The notes under the pieces are model-generated. The model searched no databases, was not told where the DNA came from, and was given only the letters and a program-made list of their open reading frames with translations. A DNA stretch of 43,756 nucleotides from a bacterium UBP6_UBA1209 (lineage in GTDB: Bacteria; UBP6; UBA1177): the NCBI GenBank assembly GCA_002309575.1, contig DBXP01000020.1, positions 66,634 through 110,389 on the forward strand, in the 5' to 3' direction. The translations under genes and the position numbers were made by a program. The first letter of the stretch is position 1; each line of letters starts with the position of its first letter. This document shows, in pieces, positions 24,296 through 32,859 of this stretch.

Positions 24296-27292
24296 ATGAA
24301 ACAACTTTTCAGACTTATGGTTGCTATTTTTTGCCTTGTCGCAGTCGTAGCGTGCGGCGATTCAAAAAAGACGGTGACCAACACTGTAAAAGCGCTCATT
24401 TCGGCTGAAAAGGGCGGAACGCTTGCTACCGAGGACGGTTCTTCGATCACCATTCCTCACGGAGCTCTTGCCGAGGATACGGAGATCACGATGACAGTCG
24501 TGACGACCGAAGAGTTCACCGAGGCAGGCGACGATACCAACTATGCGTCAAAGGTCATTATTTTTGAACCGCACGGTCTCATCTTTTTGAAGCCGGTATT
24601 GATCTCTTCTCCCGCTGAGAAGGATTTCGAAGGCCTTGTTTCGGCTGCAGTTTTCAACACAGAAGACAAGACCTGGCACTACAGCAAGGATGCTCAGGCT
24701 GTCGTTCTTTCAAAGGACGAGATGGGCGACCCGATCATGATGACCGCTGCAGGCGACCCGATCATGCTGAACGCTATGGGCGACCCGATCATGCAGGGCG
24801 CGATGGGCGATCCGATCATGCTTGGCGCTATGGGCGACCCGATCATGATCTCATCCAACGCGATGGGCGACCCGATCATGGGCGCTGCGATGGGCGACCC
24901 GATCATGATGACGACCGGCCACTTCTCGGCTTACTCCTTTGTCATCACTCCCGATCAGCCGGCTGAGCCGGACGGCGATCCCGTCAAACCGGACGAGGAT
25001 ACTGTGACCGAACCGGACGAGACTCCGAGACCGGACGGCAATACGAGACCGGACGAAGAGATCGTGCTCGATAACGACGTCGTTGACGAAGACGTTATCG
25101 ACGAAGATGTTGTAATTATCGACGAAGACATAGTTGATGAAGATGTAGTTGACGAAGATACCGCTCCAGAGTGCGAAGAGGGCGCTACGGAGTGCGTCGA
25201 GAACAACTTCAGGGAGTGCGTCGAGGGCAGATGGAGCGAAACCACCTGCGATTTCGGCTGCGATGTCGAAAACCCGGGATGCTTCGAGTGCGAAGATGGC
25301 GCTGCGGAGTGCGTCGGGGAGAACAACTTCAGGGAGTGCGTCGAGGGCAGATGGAGCGAAATCACCTGCGATTTCGGCTGCGATACCGAAAACACGAGAT
25401 GCTTTGAGTGCGAAGTCACCGAAGAGGGCAACTACCGCTGCCACGAGGATGTACGTCAGATCTGCGTAGACAAATACTGGCAGGACTGGACTGACGAAGA
25501 GACAGGTGCAGACTGCGGCGACGCCGGATGCAACGCGATCACCAACGACTGCAACGTCTGGGAAGCTGGCGGTGTGATCACCTTCGGATCATACGAGCAG
25601 GACAACAACCTCGAAAACGGTGCTGAGCCGATCGAGTGGATGATCTTGGCACTCAATGAACAATCGGGAGAGGCGATGCTTCTCAGCAAATACGGTCTTG
25701 ACGCGAAACCTTACAATGCTTCCGGCAGCCTTTCTTATGATTATTATAGCAGCAACGGATACTGGAAGGATAGCACTATCAGATCGTGGCTCAACGGAGA
25801 GTTCTACGACCATGCTTTCACGACGCCCGCTCAGGAGGCGAAGGTCGCAAGTACCGCGCTTTCAAGCGGTTATGGTTATGATTTGAATCCGCGCTCTCTC
25901 GGCTTGAGGGAAGTAAGCGGTCTGGCGACAAGCGACAGGGTCCAGCTCTACACTACGGATATGATGTCAGGATATTATCAGAGTAATTCCGGTCGACTCA
26001 GGGCCGATTCCCTGGAGGAAGATTTCCGTGTCTGCAAGCCCACCTCATACGCTGTAGCTCAGGGCGCAGCTGTCAACTCCGACAACGGAGCCGGCAAGTG
26101 GTGGCTTTTGGAAGGCAATGAATATGTCAATTTCTTCGGAAGTGCTGTCTCCAGTTCTTCAACCTTATGGACAAGCAGTGAATTTATGATCCGTCCTCTG
26201 ATCACCGTCAGACTTGCCGCTTCACCTTGTGCCGAGGATGAAAACGGTCAGCACCGCTGCAACGAGAACACAAGTCAGGTCTGCAGAGACGGCTTCTGGA
26301 TCGACGAGGCTGCATGTCAGTACGGCTGCGACAGGACCGAAGGCGCTGCTTTCGGAACATGCTTCGACTGCTCGGAGTATATGGACGATGACGGGAGCGG
26401 CGGCAACTGCTGGGATGATATGATGCACTACTGTCAGGGTGGACGCTGGGTCGTTGAGACAGACGGCGCCTGCGAGTTCGGCTGCAACGCCTACAATTCA
26501 GCCTGCAACGAATGCGTGCCCGGCTCAAAGAAGTGTGAAGGCACCTCAAGCATGATCTGCTCATATTACGGTTATTGGAATACCAATGAATCCTGCGGAA
26601 ATATGGGCTGCAACGAGACCTCGAAGGAGTGCAACTGCGAAAACGGCGTATCCAAGTGCGAAGGCGGTGCAAGCAGGGTTTGCCAGGACCAGATCTGGGG
26701 AGCTGCAACGGTCTGCGAGTTCGGCTGCGACGCGGCTGACGGTGTCTGCTCCGATAACTATACCGTCGGAAACGTTATCAGTATGGGAACCTTCGAGCAG
26801 GACGGAAACGAATCAAACGGCAAAGAGCCGATCTCATGGTATATCATCGCAGCTGAAGATGACGGTGTCTTCCTGCTCAGCGTAAAGGCGCTTGCCCGCA
26901 TGAGATGGGATGACGATTCGAACGACTGGGCTACGAGCGAGATCAGAGCATGGCTCAACGGCGAGTTCTACGACGGTTCGTTCAGCACGGACGAGAAGGC
27001 AAGGATCCACGAAACAGAGCTTTCGGATGTCGGTACGACCGACAGGATTTTCCTGCTTAGCCTTGATGAATACTATGCTATGCCGGAATCCATGAGAATC
27101 GCATACTTTATCGGTGAAAGCAGCTCGGTATACTGGTGGCTGCGTACAAATGCAGGGGATTATAATGAGCAGTATGCGTCGGAAACATATAAGGTTGTTC
27201 AGATCAACACGGACGGTTCTATCTACGGTCTCGAATCTGTAAGTTACGAATACGACAAAATGCGCCCGGCAATGTGGATAGATCTTCAATAG
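24296..27292 (+). CDS. Lipoprotein with ZU5-like domain, GDPIM repeats, Cys modules and two DUF6273 domains
   Basis: A 998-residue lipoprotein; the signal peptide MKQLFRLMVAIFCLVAVVAC gives C20 followed by GDSKK. Residues ~33-140 look like a ZU5-type domain (KGGTLATEDGSSITIPHGAL, ...VIIFEPHGLIFLKPV). Residues ~142-205 hold seven GDPIM units, followed by HFSAYSFVI, the usual last strand of such a domain. An acidic Pro/Asp linker (~220-290) comes next. Cys-rich units include a near-exact tandem pair (CVE..NFRECVEGRWSE.TCDFGCD) at 25172-25408. Two DUF6273 domains (FGSYEQD...EPIEWMIL...WLNGEFYDHAF, ~424-640; MGTFEQDGNES...WLNGEFYDGSF, ~826-998) flank more Cys units. DUF6273 is seen in gut-bacterial surface proteins; its function is unknown. 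It follows the sigma/anti-sigma pair with its own promoter. Confidence 0.88.
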   Translation: MKQLFRLMVAIFCLVAVVACGDSKKTVTNTVKALISAEKGGTLATEDGSSITIPHGALAEDTEITMTVVTTEEFTEAGDDTNYASKVIIFEPHGLIFLKPVLISSPAEKDFEGLVSAAVFNTEDKTWHYSKDAQAVVLSKDEMGDPIMMTAAGDPIMLNAMGDPIMQGAMGDPIMLGAMGDPIMISSNAMGDPIMGAAMGDPIMMTTGHFSAYSFVITPDQPAEPDGDPVKPDEDTVTEPDETPRPDGNTRPDEEIVLDNDVVDEDVIDEDVVIIDEDIVDEDVVDEDTAPECEEGATECVENNFRECVEGRWSETTCDFGCDVENPGCFECEDGAAECVGENNFRECVEGRWSEITCDFGCDTENTRCFECEVTEEGNYRCHEDVRQICVDKYWQDWTDEETGADCGDAGCNAITNDCNVWEAGGVITFGSYEQDNNLENGAEPIEWMILALNEQSGEAMLLSKYGLDAKPYNASGSLSYDYYSSNGYWKDSTIRSWLNGEFYDHAFTTPAQEAKVASTALSSGYGYDLNPRSLGLREVSGLATSDRVQLYTTDMMSGYYQSNSGRLRADSLEEDFRVCKPTSYAVAQGAAVNSDNGAGKWWLLEGNEYVNFFGSAVSSSSTLWTSSEFMIRPLITVRLAASPCAEDENGQHRCNENTSQVCRDGFWIDEAACQYGCDRTEGAAFGTCFDCSEYMDDDGSGGNCWDDMMHYCQGGRWVVETDGACEFGCNAYNSACNECVPGSKKCEGTSSMICSYYGYWNTNESCGNMGCNETSKECNCENGVSKCEGGASRVCQDQIWGAATVCEFGCDAADGVCSDNYTVGNVISMGTFEQDGNESNGKEPISWYIIAAEDDGVFLLSVKALARMRWDDDSNDWATSEIRAWLNGEFYDGSFSTDEKARIHETELSDVGTTDRIFLLSLDEYYAMPESMRIAYFIGESSSVYWWLRTNAGDYNEQYASETYKVVQINTDGSIYGLESVSYEYDKMRPAMWIDLQ
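24721..24912 (+). repeat. GDPIM 27-bp in-frame tandem repeat, seven copies
   Basis: Seven units, each mostly MGDPIMxxA (nine residues, 27 bases, core GGCGACCCGATCATG), with one unit two residues longer (MISSNA). The unit is an exact multiple of three. The block is inserted between the body of a ZU5-like domain and its last strand. The same repeat with nine copies occurs in the giant lipoprotein at 40944-41195. Confidence 0.9.
25172..25408 (+). repeat. Recent tandem duplication of a Cys module (117 and 120 bp)
   Basis: Two adjacent units, 25172-25288 and 25289-25408, are nearly identical at DNA level, including a run encoding NNFRECVEGRWSE and TCDFGCD. The second has one extra codon pair change (VGENN for VENN). 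The low divergence points to a recent duplication within the gene. Confidence 0.85.
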
Positions 27293-27409
27293 TTCCTGGT
27301 TTCAACACTTCACGACTTTTCCCGATAGTTAAATCTTTCTGAAAAGAGATCCTGAAAATATCTCTATATCTCTATCGATTTTTGCGCCACGGAAACCGGA
27401 GGAGCTGAA

Positions 27410-28930
27410 TTATTCGAGAGTGAAGCTTGTCTCGCCTATTGTGAAGTAGCCGCTGCCACAGAGATTTTTTGACGCGTGAAGGTCGAAAGCCGAGACCACG
27501 ACTGCGTGTGTGCCGTTTCCGAGCAGGCCTTTGAGCTCGTCGTCGTGAAGCATCTCAAAGCCGTGGTTGCTTGTGTTGCACTGCTCTGTCATGCCTGAAA
27601 AATCGGGTCTCTGGAGCGCGGAGCGGATATTTTTGACGACCGGAGCCTGCGATTTGTCGCCGTTTTTGTAGTATTTCAGCTGCAGCAGGAGGTAGGCGCT
27701 CTTCTTGTCGGGGTCACACGCCCAGCCGGCGATTTTTTCGCTGTCGGCCGAGACGATCATTCCGACCGGAGCTTCGGAGTCAGCGGGCGCAATTTTGAGA
27801 TCGTCCGCGACGAGCCCTGCCGACTGCCCGCTCGAGTTGCTCCAGAAGCGCATCCCGAAGACGAATTTGTCGGTGAGACAGCTGCTGTCCATCTGCCATT
27901 TGAGCGGGTTCGTGAAGTTGTCCGAGTAGTTCCAGAACTTGTTGTGAAACTGTGCGTACGACCAGTGGGACTGCGGGACGTGTGTCGAGCTGTTGAGCGA
28001 ATTTGTCGAGTTCTTCACCTCTTTGTTCCCGCTTCCGTTGCAGACAGGATGGATATAGTCTCTGGCGGAGCCTGTGCTGTCGCCGGTCTTCCCTGCGTGG
28101 TAGAAGGTGACGTTTACGGTACATGCCGAGCAGCCGGAAAGGTCGCCGGAATAACAGCCGGCATCCGCCGGATCGCACTCTGCGAGGAGCGAGATGAAAT
28201 CCATGTTTGCCGAGTAGTTCATGTTCTCGTCGTACCTGCCGTAGCTGTAATTCCCGCTTTTGCTCAGCTTGTCGTTGACGTTCCAGTAGGTGTTCGGGAT
28301 GAAGCCCTGGCTCGTGTTGTCGTCCCAGTCGTATGAGCCGCCGTGCGGAAGTTTCTGTATCGACGCGAAGCAGTTCGCCGCCTGGACGCACTCGTTCGAC
28401 GAGAGGTCGCACCCTTCGCCGAGCTCGACCCTGCAGTCGCTGTCCGAAACGCAGATTACGCACTTCCCGGCTGCCGTGTCGCAGATGACCTTGTTGAAGT
28501 TTTCGCTGCAGTCGGCGTTTGTTTCGCACTCACGCGGAGCGTCGCTGTCGGGCAGAGGTTCAATGTCTTGAATCTCGTCTTCGTCGGCATCGGGCACGCT
28601 TGAATCAGCGTCCGGTTCTGTATCCTGATCAGTGTCAGGTTCTGCGTCGGGATCGGTGTCGCCGGTATCGGGAGCCGTGTCTTCGTCGGCAGCTGTATCG
28701 CCCGCATCCGGAAGCTCTGGCTCGCTGCCGTCAGGAAGCGTATCTCCGCCGTCCGGGAGCGTGTTGTCCGTGTCGGGCGTCACCGTCTCTTCCGGGACGC
28801 AGAATCCGTTAAGGCAGGTGTAGCCGGAAACGCACTGATCCTTTGTCTCGCAGGCGTCGTCCTCGTCATCCGATGCGCACGAGCAGAGAAAAAGGGCAAA
28901 AAAGAGAAGAAACAAAACTGACTTTTTCAA
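27410..28930 (-). CDS. Lipoprotein with myxobacterial-type Cys motifs and acidic linker
   Basis: A 506-residue lipoprotein. I take TTG 28930 as start: GGAGG is five bases upstream, and the protein then begins with KK, a hydrophobic helix and LCSC (C18). The longer frame to 28954 would put the ribosome binding site inside the gene. After the lipid cysteine come ASDDEDD, a Cys unit (CETKDQCVSGYTCLNGFCVP), a ~70-residue Pro/Asp/Thr linker (PDTGDTDPDAEPDTD type), and two more Cys units (CETNADCSENF..., CVSDSDCRVELGEGC). The rest (~190-506) is a globular domain of unknown family, Asn/Ser/Trp-rich (FIPNTYWNVNDKLSKSGNYSYG), which could be a beta-sandwich. The CxxxxDC units are common in Myxococcota lipoproteins. 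It is convergent with the 24296 gene and divergent from the HD-GYP gene. Confidence 0.82.
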   Translation of the reverse strand: MKKSVLFLLFFALFLCSCASDDEDDACETKDQCVSGYTCLNGFCVPEETVTPDTDNTLPDGGDTLPDGSEPELPDAGDTAADEDTAPDTGDTDPDAEPDTDQDTEPDADSSVPDADEDEIQDIEPLPDSDAPRECETNADCSENFNKVICDTAAGKCVICVSDSDCRVELGEGCDLSSNECVQAANCFASIQKLPHGGSYDWDDNTSQGFIPNTYWNVNDKLSKSGNYSYGRYDENMNYSANMDFISLLAECDPADAGCYSGDLSGCSACTVNVTFYHAGKTGDSTGSARDYIHPVCNGSGNKEVKNSTNSLNSSTHVPQSHWSYAQFHNKFWNYSDNFTNPLKWQMDSSCLTDKFVFGMRFWSNSSGQSAGLVADDLKIAPADSEAPVGMIVSADSEKIAGWACDPDKKSAYLLLQLKYYKNGDKSQAPVVKNIRSALQRPDFSGMTEQCNTSNHGFEMLHDDELKGLLGNGTHAVVVSAFDLHASKNLCGSGYFTIGETSFTLE

Positions 28931-29067
28931 GGCATCCTCCATTTTTCGTTTCAAAAATTCGGCTGATTATAGCGTCAAAAGCAAAAAAACATAATTTGAA
29001 ATGTTTTAATTTTATTAGTTTTGTGTTACTCTGCGCGGCTTTTATCCGTTGTACAAAGGAGATTGTG

Positions 29068-30891
29068 ATGAGCTTTAATCCGGTTTTAGACGATGTCTCT
29101 CCGTCAGGTGTTGTTTTTATTCCCGATTTTCTGAAGATCGCCCAGATCGACAACAGAAAGGTCGTGGTCTACGACTCACTTGATGAAGTCAAAGAGGCAG
29201 AACCCCTGACAAAACAGTATGTTCTTGTCATTTCGGAGTCCGATTTCAACGCTTCGCTTCCGCTCGTAATCGACAGCAAGGCGACGATCCTTGTCTCGTT
29301 CGGATGCACTTTCAAGCAGATCTCACAGAACATCTTCAGAGTCGACGGAGAGAAATTCGACCGGTTTTCGCTTTCGTATATCATTGATTTTATTGATATA
29401 AATTCTGATCTGCGTGAAAAGGTCGCCCTTAACAACGAGTTCGGCAACAGCACCTACGACAAGCTTATCGCCTATGCCGAGATAGGTGTGAGTCTGGCTA
29501 TCGAGAGGAACCAGAACGTTCTCTACGACAAGATCCTGAGCTTCCTCAGAAACGCGACGAACGCAGAGGCCGGCACGCTCTACCTGATGAACGACAACAA
29601 GGACAAGATCTACTTCATGACGAGCCAGAACAGCCGTCTCGGGCTCAACACGGGCGGCGGACGTCGCGAAGTCCCATACGACACCACGAGTCTTGTCGGC
29701 TATGTCTGCAAGTCGGGCGAGGTCCTTAACATCCCGGATGCCTACAACATACCGGACGACAAGCCATACAAGTTCAACGACGCCTTCGACAAAAAGTCCA
29801 ACTACCGCTCGGTTTCGATGATCACAGTCCCGATGCTGACGCAGAAGAGGGAGATCATCGGCGCGGCACAGCTGATCAACAAGCTTGACCCGGTCACCGG
29901 AGAGCCGATACCCTTCTCGTCGCTCGACGAGCTTTTCCTCAAGAGTCTGGCGACGCTTGCGGCGGTATCAGTCAGCAACAACAATCTCCAGCACGAGACC
30001 GAGGTCCTGCTCAACAACATGATCATTTCGTCTGTAAAGGCTATCGAGCAGCGAGATCCGGCGACGAAGGGCCACAGCATCCGCGTCGCAGCCTTCACCA
30101 TGGCGATCCTGGACCGCGTCCTGGCTGACGATGAGCTCTGCAAAAACTACAAAATCGATGAAAATATCCGTGATACAGCCGAGACGGCGGCGCTCCTGCA
30201 CGACTTCGGAAAGGTCGGAGTCCGCGAAAAGATCCTGATGAAGCGCGAAAGGTTCTATCCTGACCAGCTGAATGCTATGAAGTGGCGTATGCGTTATATC
30301 CTGGCCTCTATCCCAGCCGGTGACGGGCGGAGAGAGGTCGTTTCCGCGATGCTCGACCAGATCGACGCGCTCAACCTGCCGCGTCCGCACACTCCGGAAG
30401 AGGAGGAGCTCATTTCAAAGGCATCCGGGATGAAATTCGAGATCGGCGGCGATGTCATTGCGCTTCTTGAACCCGAAGAGGCCGAATTCTTGAATATCCG
30501 CAGCGGCACTCTCAGCAGCGAAGAGCGCGGCGACATGGAAAAGCACGTCGTCTACAGCTACGAGCTTCTCAGTTCGATCGAGTGGCCGCGCAGGCTCAGG
30601 TTGGTCCCCGCGATCGCGGCGGCTCACCACGAAAAACTCGACGGTTCCGGCTATCCATATCACAAGACAGCCAAGGATCTGGGGCTTGTCGAAAGGATCC
30701 TGGCGATCGCCGATATCTACGACGCCCTGACGGCGAAGGACAGACCTTACAAAAAGGCGATCCCGACCGATATCGCGCTTTCGATCATCCAGAAAGATGT
30801 CGATGCCGGCAAGTTCGACGACAAGATCTTCGCGCTCTTCAAGAGCCATCAGCAGGAGATTGACGACGAGGTCGCGAGGAAGACCAAATAG
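29068..30891 (+). CDS. GAF and HD-GYP domain protein, probable cyclic-di-GMP phosphodiesterase
   Basis: A 607-residue cytoplasmic signalling protein. The N-terminal ~130 residues are unassigned, possibly receiver-like (strand-helix pattern, KATILVSFGC). A GAF domain spans about 145-300 (AEAGTLYLMNDNKDKIYF, SVSMITVPMLTQKREIIGAAQLINK). The HD-GYP domain spans about 320-600: RDPATKGHSIRVA, LLHDFGKVG (HD), AAHHEKLDGSGYP (HHE...GYP) and ADIYDALTAKDRPYKKA. HD-GYP enzymes hydrolyse cyclic-di-GMP. A ~100-residue segment (about 395-495) between the HD and GYP halves is longer than in typical domains. ATG 29068 has AAAGGAGA upstream; the long upstream frame lacks coding character. The next gene starts nine bases after the stop. 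Confidence 0.92.
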   Translation: MSFNPVLDDVSPSGVVFIPDFLKIAQIDNRKVVVYDSLDEVKEAEPLTKQYVLVISESDFNASLPLVIDSKATILVSFGCTFKQISQNIFRVDGEKFDRFSLSYIIDFIDINSDLREKVALNNEFGNSTYDKLIAYAEIGVSLAIERNQNVLYDKILSFLRNATNAEAGTLYLMNDNKDKIYFMTSQNSRLGLNTGGGRREVPYDTTSLVGYVCKSGEVLNIPDAYNIPDDKPYKFNDAFDKKSNYRSVSMITVPMLTQKREIIGAAQLINKLDPVTGEPIPFSSLDELFLKSLATLAAVSVSNNNLQHETEVLLNNMIISSVKAIEQRDPATKGHSIRVAAFTMAILDRVLADDELCKNYKIDENIRDTAETAALLHDFGKVGVREKILMKRERFYPDQLNAMKWRMRYILASIPAGDGRREVVSAMLDQIDALNLPRPHTPEEEELISKASGMKFEIGGDVIALLEPEEAEFLNIRSGTLSSEERGDMEKHVVYSYELLSSIEWPRRLRLVPAIAAAHHEKLDGSGYPYHKTAKDLGLVERILAIADIYDALTAKDRPYKKAIPTDIALSIIQKDVDAGKFDDKIFALFKSHQQEIDDEVARKTK

Positions 30892-30900
30892 GCGCGACAG

Positions 30901-31974
30901 ATGAAAAATAGAGTCTACCTGGCTGAAATCACTACGCTTCTTCCGCAGCTTTTTACGGCTGAAGAGGTCATCGAGTTTCTCTATCCCGAGAGCATGGACC
31001 GCGGGCGGATGCACCGTTTCGCAAGGCGTGCAGCGAGTGCGGTCGGGATAACCTACAGGCCGACGGTCCTTGACAGGGAGGCCTTCCCGGAGCGCAGGCT
31101 CGCCAAGCCGGAATATCACCCGCTGGAGTGGGGGAGAACGATCATCGGACGCCTGCTCGGGCAGTCCGGGCTGGGTGCCGGAGATGTCGGATTCCTGTCG
31201 GTAGCCTACAACATCCGCAGCGACACAGATGTCCTTCCGAGCCTCTCCAGCAAACTTGTGGTCGAGTGCGGGCTTTCGCTTGACCTTCCGCCTCAGGAGC
31301 TGCCCTATCTCGGCTGTGCGGCGGGGCTTTTTTCGCTTGAATCGGCTGTCAGATACTGCGAGCAGCATGACCGGGCGGCGCTTGTCTTTCTGTTTGACCA
31401 GTGCTCGTGGATCGTCAACCCGACCTACGATGTCGAGAGCGTGGAATTTAAGGAAAACCTCAAAACGACACTTCTTTTTTCCGACGGCGCGGCGGGGATC
31501 CTCGTCGTTCCTGACTCGCTCAGGGAGAGGTTCTCTCTTCCGCTGATGGAGGTCGAGGCGCTCCAGACGGATTTCGTTGCCGGCGGTTCTCTCGCGATGC
31601 ACGGCGGCAAGCTTGTGCTCGAGGACAACCTGAAGGATGCTGTCGTTCCGATCGTCCGGGACAGGATAATCAGGCCTCTCGGCGTGACTTCCGGGAACAT
31701 TCAGGAGTGGTCGCTTCACCAGGGCGGTATGCCGATCCTGATGCGTTTCACCGAACCCGGGATCCTCGGGCTCAGCGAAGAGCAGATCGGGTCGTCGAAG
31801 ACGGTTTTTCAAAGGTACGGCAACTTCAGCGCACCGAGCGTCGTCTTTGTCCTCGAACAGTGGTTCAAAGATAAGAACCGTGCGGAAAAAGATGAAAAAA
31901 CAAGAGGCTGCGCAATTTCGTTCGGTGCCGGATACTTCGTCGCCGGCATGACTTACCACTGGTCGAAAAGATGA
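30901..31974 (+). CDS. KAS III / type III polyketide synthase-like thiolase-fold enzyme
   Basis: A 357-residue condensing enzyme of the thiolase superfamily. The nucleophile Cys sits in LPYLGCAAGLFSLESAV, the catalytic His in WSLHQGGMPIL, and the Asn in YGNFSAPSVVFVLE, the Cys-His-Asn triad shared by KAS III and chalcone-synthase-like enzymes. The pattern GCAAG and NFSAPSVVFVLE is closest to type III PKS, although the length (357) is short for one and the N-terminal part is divergent. The product is unknown. It lies between an HD-GYP gene and an RsuA-type gene, overlapping the latter by four bases (ATGA). No strong Shine-Dalgarno precedes its ATG, so translation may depend on the upstream gene. 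Confidence 0.88.
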   Translation: MKNRVYLAEITTLLPQLFTAEEVIEFLYPESMDRGRMHRFARRAASAVGITYRPTVLDREAFPERRLAKPEYHPLEWGRTIIGRLLGQSGLGAGDVGFLSVAYNIRSDTDVLPSLSSKLVVECGLSLDLPPQELPYLGCAAGLFSLESAVRYCEQHDRAALVFLFDQCSWIVNPTYDVESVEFKENLKTTLLFSDGAAGILVVPDSLRERFSLPLMEVEALQTDFVAGGSLAMHGGKLVLEDNLKDAVVPIVRDRIIRPLGVTSGNIQEWSLHQGGMPILMRFTEPGILGLSEEQIGSSKTVFQRYGNFSAPSVVFVLEQWFKDKNRAEKDEKTRGCAISFGAGYFVAGMTYHWSKR

Positions 31975-32687
31975 GGATCAACCGTTTTTTAGCGCTTTGC
32001 AAGGTCGCTTCACGCAGGAAGGCTGAAGAGCTTATAGTTGCAGGTAAGGTCAGGATCAACGGCAGGATAGCGGTCCTGACGGATGAGGTGAGCGATTCCG
32101 ACCGCGTCGAATTTGCGGGGAAGATCCTTACTCCGCCGGCTGAATACGACTATTTCCTGCTCAACAAGCCGGCAGGCGTCCTCTCCTCTGTCGGTGACGA
32201 CCGCGGCAGAAAAAGTGTCGTCGATTTTCTCCCGAAAGGCTGCAAGGCGGCTCCTGTCGGCAGGCTGGATCTCGATACGACCGGTGTCCTGCTCCTTACC
32301 AACGACGGCGAACTCCTCTACCGGCTGACCCATCCCTCGTTCGGGATCCGCAAGATCTACCGTGCCGGAGTCACAGGCGACTTCACGCAGGAGCTTGCCG
32401 ATCAGATCAAAAAGGGGGTCACGGTCGACGGCGTCGAGATGAAGGCCGAAGCGATCGCGATCAACACGCGCAGAAACCGTTATTGCGAAATCACGATCAC
32501 GCTGGTCGAGGGCCGCAAACGCGAAGTCAAGGAGATGATCAAGGCAGTCGGCTGCCGCGTTGTCTCGCTCACCCGCATAAGTTTTGCCAATATCACCTGC
32601 AGCGGTCTCGAAACCGGCGCGATAAGAAGGCTCACCGGTCCCGAAGTGGCCGCGCTCTACAGACTCACGAAACTTTCAGAAAAATAG
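31971..32687 (+). CDS. RsuA/RluB family rRNA pseudouridine synthase
   Basis: A 238-residue rRNA pseudouridine synthase. The N-terminal S4 RNA-binding domain (MRINRFLALCKVASRRKAEELI, GKVRINGRI) is followed by the catalytic domain: FLLNKPAGVLSS, and GRLDLDTTGVLLLTNDGEL with the catalytic Asp of GRLDxxTxG, then EGRKREVKEMIKAVG. The family converts uridine to pseudouridine in 16S (RsuA) or 23S (RluB/E) RNA; length and RKREVKEM favour RluB-like, but the exact site cannot be told. It is coupled to the condensing enzyme by an ATGA overlap. Its last codons are copied in the repeat region downstream. Confidence 0.95.
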   Translation: MRINRFLALCKVASRRKAEELIVAGKVRINGRIAVLTDEVSDSDRVEFAGKILTPPAEYDYFLLNKPAGVLSSVGDDRGRKSVVDFLPKGCKAAPVGRLDLDTTGVLLLTNDGELLYRLTHPSFGIRKIYRAGVTGDFTQELADQIKKGVTVDGVEMKAEAIAINTRRNRYCEITITLVEGRKREVKEMIKAVGCRVVSLTRISFANITCSGLETGAIRRLTGPEVAALYRLTKLSEK

Positions 32688-32770
32688 CCGCTCCCTAAGC
32701 ACCTGACCTGGCTCGCGATTAGTGTGAAACTTCCAGAAAAACAGCGCCTCAGCCGCCGCTCCCTAAACAC
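32669..32770. repeat. Decayed direct duplication of the end of the pseudouridine synthase gene
   Basis: GAAACTTTCAGAAAAATAG at 32669, the last codons and stop of the gene, plus GCCGCTCCCTAAGCAC, reappear from 32726 as GAAACTTCCAGAAAAACAG with an insertion of CGCCTCAGCC before CGCTCCCTAAACAC. The second copy has lost the stop codon match and is clearly degenerate. Confidence 0.6.
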
Positions 32771-32802
32771 CCTAGACACCCTAAACACCCTAAATTCCCT
32801 AA
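32761..32802. repeat. 9-bp tandem repeat, CCCTAAACA, about 4.7 copies
   Basis: Units start at 32761, 32770, 32779, 32788 and 32797 (partial): CCCTAAACA, CCCTAGACA, CCCTAAACA, CCCTAAATT, CCCTAA. It follows directly after the duplicated gene-end copy, in the convergent gap between the pseudouridine synthase and the giant lipoprotein genes. Confidence 0.8.
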
Positions 32803-32818
32803 TTTGTTGCAGAAATTT

Positions 32819-32859
32819 GTAGAGACGCAATGAGAGACGCCATAATATGACGTCTCTAC
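32819..32859. repeat. REP-like palindromic element, copy A
   Basis: A 41-base element with perfect nine-base ends GTAGAGACG and CGTCTCTAC and an internal GAGAGACGCC. It could form a hairpin between the two convergent genes and may also act as a terminator. Bases 32834-32859 match the reverse complement of 43526-43551 over 26 bases without mismatch, so copies A and B are in opposite orientation. It lies beyond the 3' end of the giant gene. Confidence 0.8.

Noticed and set aside
24694..24906. Minus-strand frame with IGSPIA repeats, possible toxin-like peptide.
   Set aside because: It is the complement of the GDPIM repeats.
30415..31959. A 514-codon open frame on the minus strand opposite the KAS III-like gene.
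   Set aside because: It is the shadow of the plus-strand gene, which has a full catalytic triad; the frame shows Arg/Asp-rich composition and no domain.
32819..32859. A CRISPR repeat.
   Set aside because: Only a single palindromic element without spaced direct copies.
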